From: an uncultured Flammeovirgaceae bacterium
GTDB lineage: Bacteria; Bacteroidota; Bacteroidia; Cytophagales; Cyclobacteriaceae
Assembly (NCBI GenBank): GCA_937138955.1
Contig: CAKZPJ010000176.1
Span: forward strand, 1 to 5,517
Length of the DNA stretch: 5,517 nucleotides
Direction of reading: 5' to 3'
In this document: positions 1 through 5,517 of the stretch, one piece after another
How positions within the stretch are numbered: the first letter of the stretch is position 1
Layout of the letters: each line of letters starts with the position of its first letter
Position numbers and translations under genes: made by a program
Notes under the pieces: model-generated
Seen by the model: the letters and a program-made list of their open reading frames with translations, nothing else
Told to the model about the DNA's origin: nothing
The model's database searches: none

Positions 1-800
1 AAACACTCTACGGGCTGGGTTCTAATGATGCAGGTGGCTGTTTGGTAGCCTTATTGCACGCATTTTTGCATATGGATGAAGTGACTGATCGTGGATTCAA
101 CCTGATTTTTGCCGCTTCGGCCGAGGAGGAAATATCCGGAGAGAACGGAATTTCGGCACTACTTCCGGAGTTAGGAAAAATTGATGTGGGTGTTGTTGGA
201 GAACCTACCCGAATGAAAATGGCTATTGCCGAAAAAGGATTATTAGTAGTAGACTGCACGGCAACGGGAATAACCGGTCACGCTGCGCGACATGAGGGGG
301 TAAATGCAATCTACGAAGCCTTACAAGATATCCGTTGGATAAAAAACTTTCGCTTCACCGATAAATCTGATCTATTAGGTGAAACTACAGCAGCAGTAAC
401 TCAGATCAACGCTGGAATTCAGCATAATATCGTGCCTGATAAATGCACCTTTGTAATAGATGTTCGCACGAATGAATTATATACTAATGAGCAGGTGCTA
501 GAAATTTTTGAACACAATCTGCTCTCTAATATTAAAGCCCGTTCGCTGCGATTGCAATCATCATCTTTACCGAAAGATCACCCTTTAGTACAAAGAGGTA
601 TTGAGTTAGGTTGGGAGTATTATGGCTCGCCCACACTTTCCGATCAAGCCCTGTGCAGAGAATTTCCTACCCTGAAGCTGGGGCCAGGTAGTTCTGGGCG
701 TTCTCACACCGCTGACGAATACATTCGGGTATCGGAAATTGAAGAAGGTATTGAGAAATATATTCAGTTACTCAGTGAACTCAGGTTGGAAAAGAGTTAA
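1..800 (+). CDS. argE: N-acetyl(succinyl)citrulline/ornithine deacetylase, M20 family, 5'-truncated by window edge
   Basis: This is a zinc-dependent amidohydrolase of the M20 peptidase/ArgE/DapE family, expected to remove the N-acyl group from an arginine precursor in the cytoplasm. The frame is open from base 3 without a start codon; 265 residues are visible, and about 90 N-terminal residues (including the first metal-binding His) are probably missing compared with the roughly 350-residue family. Visible motifs are GLGSNDAGG (nt 15-38; Asp at 27-29 would bridge the two metals), AEEE (nt 117-128; catalytic Glu and metal ligand), GEPT (198-209), GH (276-281; in the lid/dimerisation domain), NIVPDKC, and SHTADE near the C-terminus (His at 705-707, a metal ligand). 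In Bacteroidota, ArgE-like enzymes act on N-acetyl- or N-succinylcitrulline rather than acetylornithine; the adjacent argH supports an arginine role. Which acyl group is used cannot be read from this fragment. A DapE-type or general peptidase role is less likely. Confidence 0.9.
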   Translation, partial: TLYGLGSNDAGGCLVALLHAFLHMDEVTDRGFNLIFAASAEEEISGENGISALLPELGKIDVGVVGEPTRMKMAIAEKGLLVVDCTATGITGHAARHEGVNAIYEALQDIRWIKNFRFTDKSDLLGETTAAVTQINAGIQHNIVPDKCTFVIDVRTNELYTNEQVLEIFEHNLLSNIKARSLRLQSSSLPKDHPLVQRGIELGWEYYGSPTLSDQALCREFPTLKLGPGSSGRSHTADEYIRVSEIEEGIEKYIQLLSELRLEKS

Positions 801-805
801 TTTAC

Positions 806-898
806 TTGCTTCAGCGTATTACCTATTTTGTGCTGGCACTGCTTGCTAGCCTACTACTACCATATTCTTTTATCCTAATCTATAATATCAAGCTGTGA
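806..898 (+). CDS. Possible small hydrophobic ORF overlapping the argH start (speculative)
   Basis: The argE-argH gap contains a frame of 30 codons if read from TTG at 806, or 22 from GTG at 830, ending in TGA at 896-898. That TGA overlaps the argH GTG (895-897) as GTGA, the arrangement seen in translationally coupled genes. The peptide has a short Gln-Arg-containing start, then an almost uninterrupted Leu/Ala/Ile/Phe/Tyr/Val stretch (for example LALLASLLLP), and ends in NIKL, so it would look like a single membrane helix. It has no ATG and no clear ribosome binding site, and a frame this short can be open by chance. It does not resemble an arginine-rich or otherwise arginine-sensing leader peptide. 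Treat it as a candidate only. Confidence 0.15.
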   Translation: MLQRITYFVLALLASLLLPYSFILIYNIKL

Positions 899-2232
899 AA
901 CTCTGGCAGAAAACCACCACCTCTATTGATAAGCGTATTGAGCAATTTACTATTGGGCAAGATGCTGAACTAGACTTAGTGTTAGCTCCTTACGATATAC
1001 TAGGAACGCTGGCGCACATCACCATGCTAGAGGAAGTAGGGCTATTGAAAAAAAAGGAATTAAATAAGCTCCGTCCGGCACTGCAACAACTTTATCAAAA
1101 AGTTCAGTCCGAAGGCTTTACCATTGATGATGGGGTAGAGGATGTACACTCACAAATAGAGATGTTATTAACGCGCGAGTTAGGCGATATAGGTAAGAAA
1201 GTCCATAGTGGTCGCTCTCGTAACGATCAAGTGTTGGTAGACCTACGCTTATATTTTCGAGATGAATTACAACAAACGGTGCTAGGCATTCAGGATTTAT
1301 TTGAACGATTACAAGAGTTAAGCGAGCAGCATCAGGATGTACTGCTACCTGGTTATACTCACACCCAAGTAGCTATGCCATCTTCCTTCGGATTATGGTT
1401 TGGAGCTTACGCCGAAAGTTTAGCGGATGATATGCTATTGCTTCAGGCAGCTTACCGAATGGTGAATCAAAACCCGCTGGGCTCCGCCGCTGGCTACGGT
1501 TCTTCTTTTCCGTTGAATCGCCAACTGACCACTGAGTTACTGGGGTTTGATACGCTGAACTATAATTCGGTATACGCTCAAATGGGACGAGGTAAAACTG
1601 AACGAACGGTAGCATTTGCTCTTTCTACGGTGGCGGCTACGGTAGGTAAAATGGCCGATGATATTTGCTGGTACGTAAGCCAGAATTTCCAGTTTATTCG
1701 CTTTCCCGATCAATTGACCACGGGTTCATCTATTATGCCTCATAAGAAAAACCCAGATGTGTTCGAGCTGATTCGGGCGAAGTGCAACCAACTGCTAGGC
1801 TTGCCTAACCAAATTGCCTTAGTGACCACCAACATGATTTCTGGCTACCATCGTGATTGGCAGGTACTGAAAGAAGGATTGTTTCCTGCCTTTGGTCAGC
1901 TTAAAGACTGTTTGGCAATTCTGGACTACGCGCTACAACATATTTCGGTGAATGAAGATATTATGGACGATGAACGCTACCGATATCTATTTACCGTAGA
2001 GCGAGTCAATGAAAAAGTACTAGATGGAAAAGCCTTTAGAGATGCCTATCAGGAAGTAGGTAGGGAGATTACAGACGGTACCTACCAACCACCCACCGAG
2101 ATTAACCACACTCACGAAGGCAGTATTGGGAATTTGCAGAACGCCGCTATTGCTGAGAAATTTCAAAATGTGCTCCAGCAATTTGCGTTTGAACAACCCC
2201 AACAAGCAGTAAAAAAGCTGCTAAATAAGTAG
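895..2232 (+). CDS. argH: Argininosuccinate lyase
   Basis: This enzyme catalyses the last step of arginine biosynthesis, splitting argininosuccinate into arginine and fumarate; it is a cytoplasmic homotetramer of the fumarase/aspartase superfamily. The 445-residue length is normal for bacterial ArgH. All three conserved regions are present: HSGRSRNDQV (residues 104-113), GYTHTQVAMPSS (153-164, with His156 the expected catalytic acid/base partner) and the superfamily signature GSSIMPHKKNPD (277-288; nt 1723-1758), whose GSS serine is the expected catalytic base. The start is GTG: an in-frame TAA at 883-885 rules out a longer protein, and the KLW sequence right after the start is typical of the family. 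No good Shine-Dalgarno sequence precedes it, as is usual in Bacteroidota. It lies 94 bp after argE on the same strand and is probably the last gene of that operon, since a strong hairpin follows the stop codon. Confidence 0.97.
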   Translation: MKLWQKTTTSIDKRIEQFTIGQDAELDLVLAPYDILGTLAHITMLEEVGLLKKKELNKLRPALQQLYQKVQSEGFTIDDGVEDVHSQIEMLLTRELGDIGKKVHSGRSRNDQVLVDLRLYFRDELQQTVLGIQDLFERLQELSEQHQDVLLPGYTHTQVAMPSSFGLWFGAYAESLADDMLLLQAAYRMVNQNPLGSAAGYGSSFPLNRQLTTELLGFDTLNYNSVYAQMGRGKTERTVAFALSTVAATVGKMADDICWYVSQNFQFIRFPDQLTTGSSIMPHKKNPDVFELIRAKCNQLLGLPNQIALVTTNMISGYHRDWQVLKEGLFPAFGQLKDCLAILDYALQHISVNEDIMDDERYRYLFTVERVNEKVLDGKAFRDAYQEVGREITDGTYQPPTEINHTHEGSIGNLQNAAIAEKFQNVLQQFAFEQPQQAVKKLLNK

Positions 2233-2234
2233 TT

Positions 2235-2312
2235 AAAAATGATTTTATGGTAACTAAGTAATAAATTATAAAATTTGAGTATAATTACTTAATACCGATA
2301 AAGTCATTTTTT
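2235..2312 (+). terminator. Long AT-rich hairpin with T-tract, probable argH/operon terminator
   Basis: Arms at 2235-2262 and 2284-2311 are inverted copies of each other, matching at 26 of 28 positions when one base is allowed to bulge on each side. The pairing runs as 14 bp (one G-T pair), a bulged G at 2297, 4 bp GGTA/TACC, a small internal loop, then 8 bp TAAGTAAT/ATTACTTA, with a loop of about 21 nt. It begins two bases after the argH stop and ends in six T (2307-2312), with AAAAA on the 5' side, so it fits an intrinsic terminator. It is longer and more AT-rich than a classical one, so a mobile-repeat relic is possible but less likely. Confidence 0.65.
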
Positions 2313-2313
2313 C

Positions 2314-2343
2314 TTTGTAACAATTGCAAAATTTATATTTTTG
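2314..2343 (+). promoter_or_regulatory. Candidate Bacteroidota-type promoter (distal) for the kinase gene
   Basis: TTTG at 2314-2317 and TATTTTTG at 2336-2343 match the Bacteroidota primary-sigma pattern (-33 TTTG, -7 TAnnTTTG) at every fixed position, with an 18-bp spacer. The site lies directly after the argH hairpin and would give a 5' leader of about 115 nt before the kinase ATG. The surrounding sequence is very AT-rich, which raises the chance of a random match. Confidence 0.45.
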
Positions 2344-2387
2344 GAATTATATTTACGATCAATATAACCCTACAACCTACCCACTCA

Positions 2388-2418
2388 TTTCTGAGATCTT
2401 CTAACGCTTATACTTTTG
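2388..2418 (+). promoter_or_regulatory. Candidate Bacteroidota-type promoter (proximal) for the kinase gene
   Basis: TACTTTTG at 2411-2418 fits the -7 pattern TAnnTTTG exactly, and TTTC at 2388-2391 (one mismatch to TTTG) lies 19 bp upstream. The predicted transcript would have a leader of about 45 nt, a common length. It may work in tandem with, or instead of, the site at 2314-2343. Confidence 0.4.
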
Positions 2419-2467
2419 AACTTTTACAGGTTTTCATCTAACCCAATCCGGACCATAAATATTTATT

Positions 2468-3634
2468 ATGGAAAGAGCTGCCAAAACAATTAAAAAGCAC
2501 AGCCAGGAGATTATCGCGCGGTGGGAAGCTAAAGTTAATGAGGAAATCTCGGCTTCACATCAAGCGAACAATATTGTGTTGCGTGATCAAATGCCAGGTA
2601 TCCTGGACAATATTTCTGAGGTGCTTCAACGGTATGCAGCGCTATCCGTTTACCAGAGTTCTGTGGAGTTTGAAGAAGTCGTTGAAAACAGTGAAGATCA
2701 TGGTAGGCATCGAGCTTCTACGGAAGCCTATTCAATTGATCAAGTTATCCATGAGTACATAGTATTTCATCGCACCGTAACCGAGGTGCTTCGCGATAAC
2801 CAAACGTACACTACCGAAATTAGCGATTTGATAAAGTATGTTATGGAAACAGCCATTTTAAAGTCCTCGGTTGCTTTTAATGTTTCTATTCAAGAAATGC
2901 AAGAGAAATTAGTGGGTACAATAGCGCATGATCTTCGTAGTCCGGTGGGTACTGCTTATGGATTACTAGAAATGATTAGGAAGGAACAAGATCCAGAGAT
3001 GATTAATAAACTAAGCCAAATGGCTCAGCGCAGTTTACAGAAATCTCTAAAGCTATCGGAAGGACTGTTGGATGCAATATCCACCAGGGCGGGTGAAGGA
3101 ATGATGCTGGAATTCTCTGAAAATGAACTAGTCCAGGAAGTAAGGTTGGTACACGAAGAGGCTACTCAAGTTTATTCCCAAGAAATAAAATTAGTCTGTA
3201 CTGCTGAGGAGATAATAGGCGTGTTTGATAATACGGCTATTCGGAGAGTATTAGAAAATTTGCTGACTAACGCGATCAAGTACGGTGATATGAATCGCCC
3301 AATCACTATTCGCCTAGAAGATGAGAGTGGTCAGGTTCGGTTAAGTGTACATAACTACGGTAATCCTATTCCCCCCGAAAAACAACAGTACATATTTGAG
3401 TATTTAAAGCACAGTGAAGATGAAAGAGAAACCCCCGTACAAAGTTGGGGAATGGGGCTTACTTTGATAAAAGTTATTGCTGAAGCTCATAAAGGTCAGG
3501 TATTGCTATCAAGCAGTGAGGAAGAAGGAACTCAATTTACTGTTAAGTTCAGTAAACATAATGAACTCGGAAAAGTACGTACCAAAAATTTCAATAATTC
3601 CTCCAAGGATAAAACTATCAATCAGTACTCATAG
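2468..3634 (+). CDS. Cytoplasmic sensor histidine kinase with RsbRD-like N-terminal domain
   Basis: This is a 388-residue two-component histidine kinase without signal peptide or membrane helices, so it should sense a cytoplasmic signal or a protein partner. Residues about 1-140 are helical and resemble the RsbRD N-terminal sensor family (early Trp19, LRDQMP at 38-43, HG..R at 78-82, then YSIDQVIHEY at 88-97). The dimerisation/phosphoacceptor region has the H-box IAHDLRSPVG (152-161; His154 is phosphorylated). The ATPase domain has the N-box NLLTNAIKYG (264-273), a variant G1 box VHNYGNPIP (294-302; Asn in place of the usual Asp and Pro in place of Gly, a variant I recall from other active kinases) and the G2 box WGMGLTLIK (327-335). 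The last 25 residues are polar and probably disordered. ATG 2468 is the first plausible start; no Shine-Dalgarno sequence is seen. A membrane-protein gene follows after 11 bp; no response regulator is in the window, so its target is unknown. Confidence 0.9.
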   Translation: MERAAKTIKKHSQEIIARWEAKVNEEISASHQANNIVLRDQMPGILDNISEVLQRYAALSVYQSSVEFEEVVENSEDHGRHRASTEAYSIDQVIHEYIVFHRTVTEVLRDNQTYTTEISDLIKYVMETAILKSSVAFNVSIQEMQEKLVGTIAHDLRSPVGTAYGLLEMIRKEQDPEMINKLSQMAQRSLQKSLKLSEGLLDAISTRAGEGMMLEFSENELVQEVRLVHEEATQVYSQEIKLVCTAEEIIGVFDNTAIRRVLENLLTNAIKYGDMNRPITIRLEDESGQVRLSVHNYGNPIPPEKQQYIFEYLKHSEDERETPVQSWGMGLTLIKVIAEAHKGQVLLSSSEEEGTQFTVKFSKHNELGKVRTKNFNNSSKDKTINQYS

Positions 3635-3645
3635 TTAGCCTCTAC

Positions 3646-4065
3646 ATGAAATCATGGATGGGTTTAACGCTAAAAATTGCGGCAGCTTATAATATTTTAT
3701 GGGGAGCGTGGGTGGTACTGTTTCCGCTACACTTTTTTGAATTAGTAGGCATGGAGCCGCCTCGGCACGAAATGATCTGGCAGGGAATGGGTATGGTGAT
3801 CGGTGTGTACGGCCTGGGATACTGGTGGGCCAGCTTTGATCCGATTCGCCACTGGCCAATTGTGGCCGTAGGCTTTTTAGGCAAAATTTTTGGTCCGATC
3901 GGCTTTGTCTACAATTACTACCTAAACGAGGTTCCAGCCGCTTTTGCCTACACCCTTATTACCAATGATTTCATCTGGTGGATTCCATTCTTTCTAATTT
4001 TACAGACCGTTCATCAAGTTGGTTGGCCACTGACATCATCGGTGCCAAAATCAGCGAAAGTGTAA
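3646..4065 (+). CDS. Small four-helix integral membrane protein, function unknown
   Basis: This 139-residue protein has four hydrophobic segments at about residues 7-29, 43-63, 70-91 and 98-123, and no cleavable signal peptide or enzymatic motif. Distinctive residues sit at helix ends: YNILWG (15-20), FELVGMEPP (31-39), WQGMGMVIGVYGLGYW (45-60), DPIRHWP (65-71), GFLGKIFGPIGF (76-87) and TNDFIWWIPF (106-115). The pattern looks like a conserved uncharacterised family, which I recall only as hypothetical proteins, sometimes with unreliable enzyme names. It starts 11 bp after the kinase stop codon and is probably in the same transcript, so it may be a membrane partner of the kinase or simply share its promoter. 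ATG 3646 is used; an in-frame ATG at 3658 (Met5) is a possible later start. No ribosome binding site is evident for either. Confidence 0.8.
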   Translation: MKSWMGLTLKIAAAYNILWGAWVVLFPLHFFELVGMEPPRHEMIWQGMGMVIGVYGLGYWWASFDPIRHWPIVAVGFLGKIFGPIGFVYNYYLNEVPAAFAYTLITNDFIWWIPFFLILQTVHQVGWPLTSSVPKSAKV

Positions 4066-4082
4066 TTATATAAACTGAACTA

Positions 4083-5517
4083 CTAATTCTCAATAGCATC
4101 TATTAGCTTTAATAACACACCGTTTGACCAGCCGAAACCATCCTGAACGGGGTATTCACCGCCTCCGGCTTCTAAGCTCACATCCCGAACGTTATATTTT
4201 TCTACCAGCTTCCCGGTGTTTTGATAGACGCGCTGGTTATTATCAATCCAGCGTTGGCTGATTTCATTCGTTAGTTTGGTATAGCCGTAGTTGTTCAAAC
4301 CTTGTACTGCCATCCACTGAAGTGGTGCCCAGCCATTAGGGGCATCCCACTGCTGACCGGTCGCTCTGAGTGTGGTACGAAGTCCCCCGGGCAGTAAAAA
4401 CTCTTTCTCGAGGGTTTGTGTTACTCCGCGAGCTTCTCGGATGCGGGCAATCTTAAAAAACAAAGGATACGTAGCTGCTAACGTATATTCATCAGTCACT
4501 TTACCCGATACAAAATCATAGTCAAAATAAAAGCGTTTGGATGAACTCCAGCAGTATTTACGAATGGCCCGATGACGATCTTTCGCTAGTTTTTCAAATT
4601 TCTTCTGTAGGTCAGGCTGTTCATTTCTAGCGTAGGCTTCGGATAAGGTAATCTCTAAATGATACAGTAATGAATTCAAATCGACTGGTATCAGTTCAGT
4701 AGTGCGAATGGTGTTCAGGTTTTGGGCATCGCGAAACCAGCGGCTACTAAAATCCCAACCGGACTCGCAAGCCGCACGGATATTTCGGTACACTATTTCT
4801 TCTGAGACATCAGAAACTGAGGCAGCGACTGCTACATCTTCCTGGTAGGCCTCGGGGCGCGGTACCGGACGATCATCCCAGTAGCGGTTCAAAACAACTT
4901 TATCCAGTAAAACTACCCGTCGGTAATAGGATTTAGTTTTAGTTAAATCATCGGATCCGTCCATCCAAAAATCGTACTCTTTTTGAAGTTGAGGCAAGTA
5001 GTGAGCTAAAACATGATCCCCCCGAATATCAGCAAGAAGCCGAACCATTAGCGAAAAGTAAGGCGGCTGCGACCGGCTGGTATAGTATGCTCGGTTTCCG
5101 TTAGGAATAAAGCCCACTTCATCAATCAAATAGGCGAAATTGTCCACCATGTTTTCAATCAAATCAGCCCGCTGATCAATCGCCAAGCCTAACATCGTAA
5201 AGTAACTATCCCAGTAGTAAATTTCTCGGAAGCGTCCGCCGGGTACTACGTAAGGATTGGGCAAATTGATCAGTGACCCTTTAGTTTCGCTCATTGGTTC
5301 ACGGGTGAGTACCGGCCAAAGCTCCTCAATATGTTCTTCAATAGAATTATCAGTATCGGTTTGGAAGCCGGATGCTGGATCAACCGGAAGCTCAAAGTAT
5401 TTCTCTACGAATCTGTTGAGCCGAAAGCTAGGCTGGTCTTTTTGCTGAGCGTAAGCCTGATTAATTTCTTGGGTTGAGGCCTTCGGTATGCAATCGGGAA
5501 AGGTTTTAGAATCTTCA
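4083..5517 (-). CDS. treA: Trehalase, glycoside hydrolase family 37, 5'-truncated by window edge
   Basis: This enzyme hydrolyses alpha,alpha-trehalose to two glucose molecules with inversion. The frame is open to the right edge, giving 477 visible residues; the Met at 5292-5294 is internal because clear trehalase sequence precedes it (DSKTFPD at the edge, then FVEKYFELP). Trehalase signature 1, PGGRFREIYYWDSYF, is at nt 5199-5243 and signature 2, QWDAPNGWAP, at 4323-4352. The expected catalytic acid is the Asp of ESGWDFSSRW (codon 4752-4754), and the expected base is the Glu of LVEKYNV (codon 4200-4202), placed by recall of E. coli TreA D312/E496. The C-terminal Gly-rich signature reads AGGGEY instead of the usual GGGGEY, a minor change. 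The missing N-terminus would show whether there is a signal peptide, so a periplasmic (TreA) or cytoplasmic (TreF) location cannot be decided. It is convergent with the membrane-protein gene and not part of that operon. Confidence 0.95.
   Translation of the reverse strand, partial: EDSKTFPDCIPKASTQEINQAYAQQKDQPSFRLNRFVEKYFELPVDPASGFQTDTDNSIEEHIEELWPVLTREPMSETKGSLINLPNPYVVPGGRFREIYYWDSYFTMLGLAIDQRADLIENMVDNFAYLIDEVGFIPNGNRAYYTSRSQPPYFSLMVRLLADIRGDHVLAHYLPQLQKEYDFWMDGSDDLTKTKSYYRRVVLLDKVVLNRYWDDRPVPRPEAYQEDVAVAASVSDVSEEIVYRNIRAACESGWDFSSRWFRDAQNLNTIRTTELIPVDLNSLLYHLEITLSEAYARNEQPDLQKKFEKLAKDRHRAIRKYCWSSSKRFYFDYDFVSGKVTDEYTLAATYPLFFKIARIREARGVTQTLEKEFLLPGGLRTTLRATGQQWDAPNGWAPLQWMAVQGLNNYGYTKLTNEISQRWIDNNQRVYQNTGKLVEKYNVRDVSLEAGGGEYPVQDGFGWSNGVLLKLIDAIEN

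Noticed and set aside
8..259. Antisense reading frame of 83 codons within the deacetylase gene
   Set aside because: It lies opposite clear M20 coding sequence with conserved motifs and has no domain of its own; it is a shadow.
881..886. TATAAT as a -10 box for argH
   Set aside because: No -35 partner is present, the start codon is only 8 bp downstream, and Bacteroidota primary promoters use TAnnTTTG instead.
1373..1615. Antisense reading frame of 80 codons within argH, and a similar one at 2020-2205
   Set aside because: Both lie opposite well-conserved argH sequence and show no recognisable protein character.
2538..2762. Alternative + frame inside the kinase N-terminal region
   Set aside because: The kinase frame continues through it with the expected sensor-domain pattern; this frame is Cys/Arg/Lys-rich with no family resemblance.
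3635..3884. Two antisense frames over the membrane-protein gene
   Set aside because: The + frame has coherent transmembrane segments and a normal operon spacing; the antisense peptides are Pro/Ser/Arg-rich shadows.
4066..4082. Bidirectional terminator between the convergent membrane-protein and trehalase genes
   Set aside because: The 17-bp gap is AT-rich but I found no convincing stem-loop in it; any terminator must lie within the coding ends or be factor-dependent.
5292..5294. ATG as the trehalase start
   Set aside because: The frame stays open upstream and encodes recognisable trehalase sequence (DSKTFPD, FVEKYFELP), so this Met is internal.
5257..5448. Plus-strand frame of 63 codons at the right edge
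   Set aside because: It is opposite the trehalase N-terminal region, which is clearly coding on the minus strand up to the window edge.

Overview
The window reads as an ordinary chromosomal segment of a member of the Bacteroidota, most likely a Cytophagales-type bacterium (inference). The evidence is an ArgE-like M20 deacetylase of the acetyl/succinyl-citrulline type next to argH, gene starts without clear Shine-Dalgarno sequences, and intergenic sequence matching the Bacteroidota promoter pattern (TTTG, then TAnnTTTG). No mobile element, tRNA, rRNA, CRISPR array or phage gene was seen.

Layout. Positions 1-800 (+) hold the C-terminal three quarters of an M20 deacetylase (argE type), cut by the left edge. 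After a 94-bp gap comes a complete argH (895-2232, +), starting at GTG. These two genes form the end of an arginine biosynthesis cluster: removal of the N-acyl group to give citrulline, and, after the ArgG step (not in the window), cleavage of argininosuccinate to arginine and fumarate. The gap contains a small hydrophobic reading frame whose TGA overlaps the argH GTG; whether it is expressed is unknown. Two bases after argH an AT-rich, nearly perfect 28-bp inverted repeat ending in six T residues probably terminates the arg transcript.

Positions 2313-2467 carry two promoter-like sites in front of a second (+) unit: a soluble histidine kinase with an RsbRD-like N-terminal sensor region (2468-3634) and, 11 bp later, a four-helix membrane protein of unknown function (3646-4065). 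They are probably co-transcribed. No response regulator lies within the window.

The right part (4083-5517, -) is a GH37 trehalase that converges on the membrane-protein gene across only 17 bp. Its N-terminus lies beyond the right edge. Both trehalase signatures and the expected catalytic residues are present.

Nothing here clearly amounts to an undescribed system. The least explained items are the kinase/membrane-protein pair, the large hairpin after argH and the small frame overlapping the argH start.
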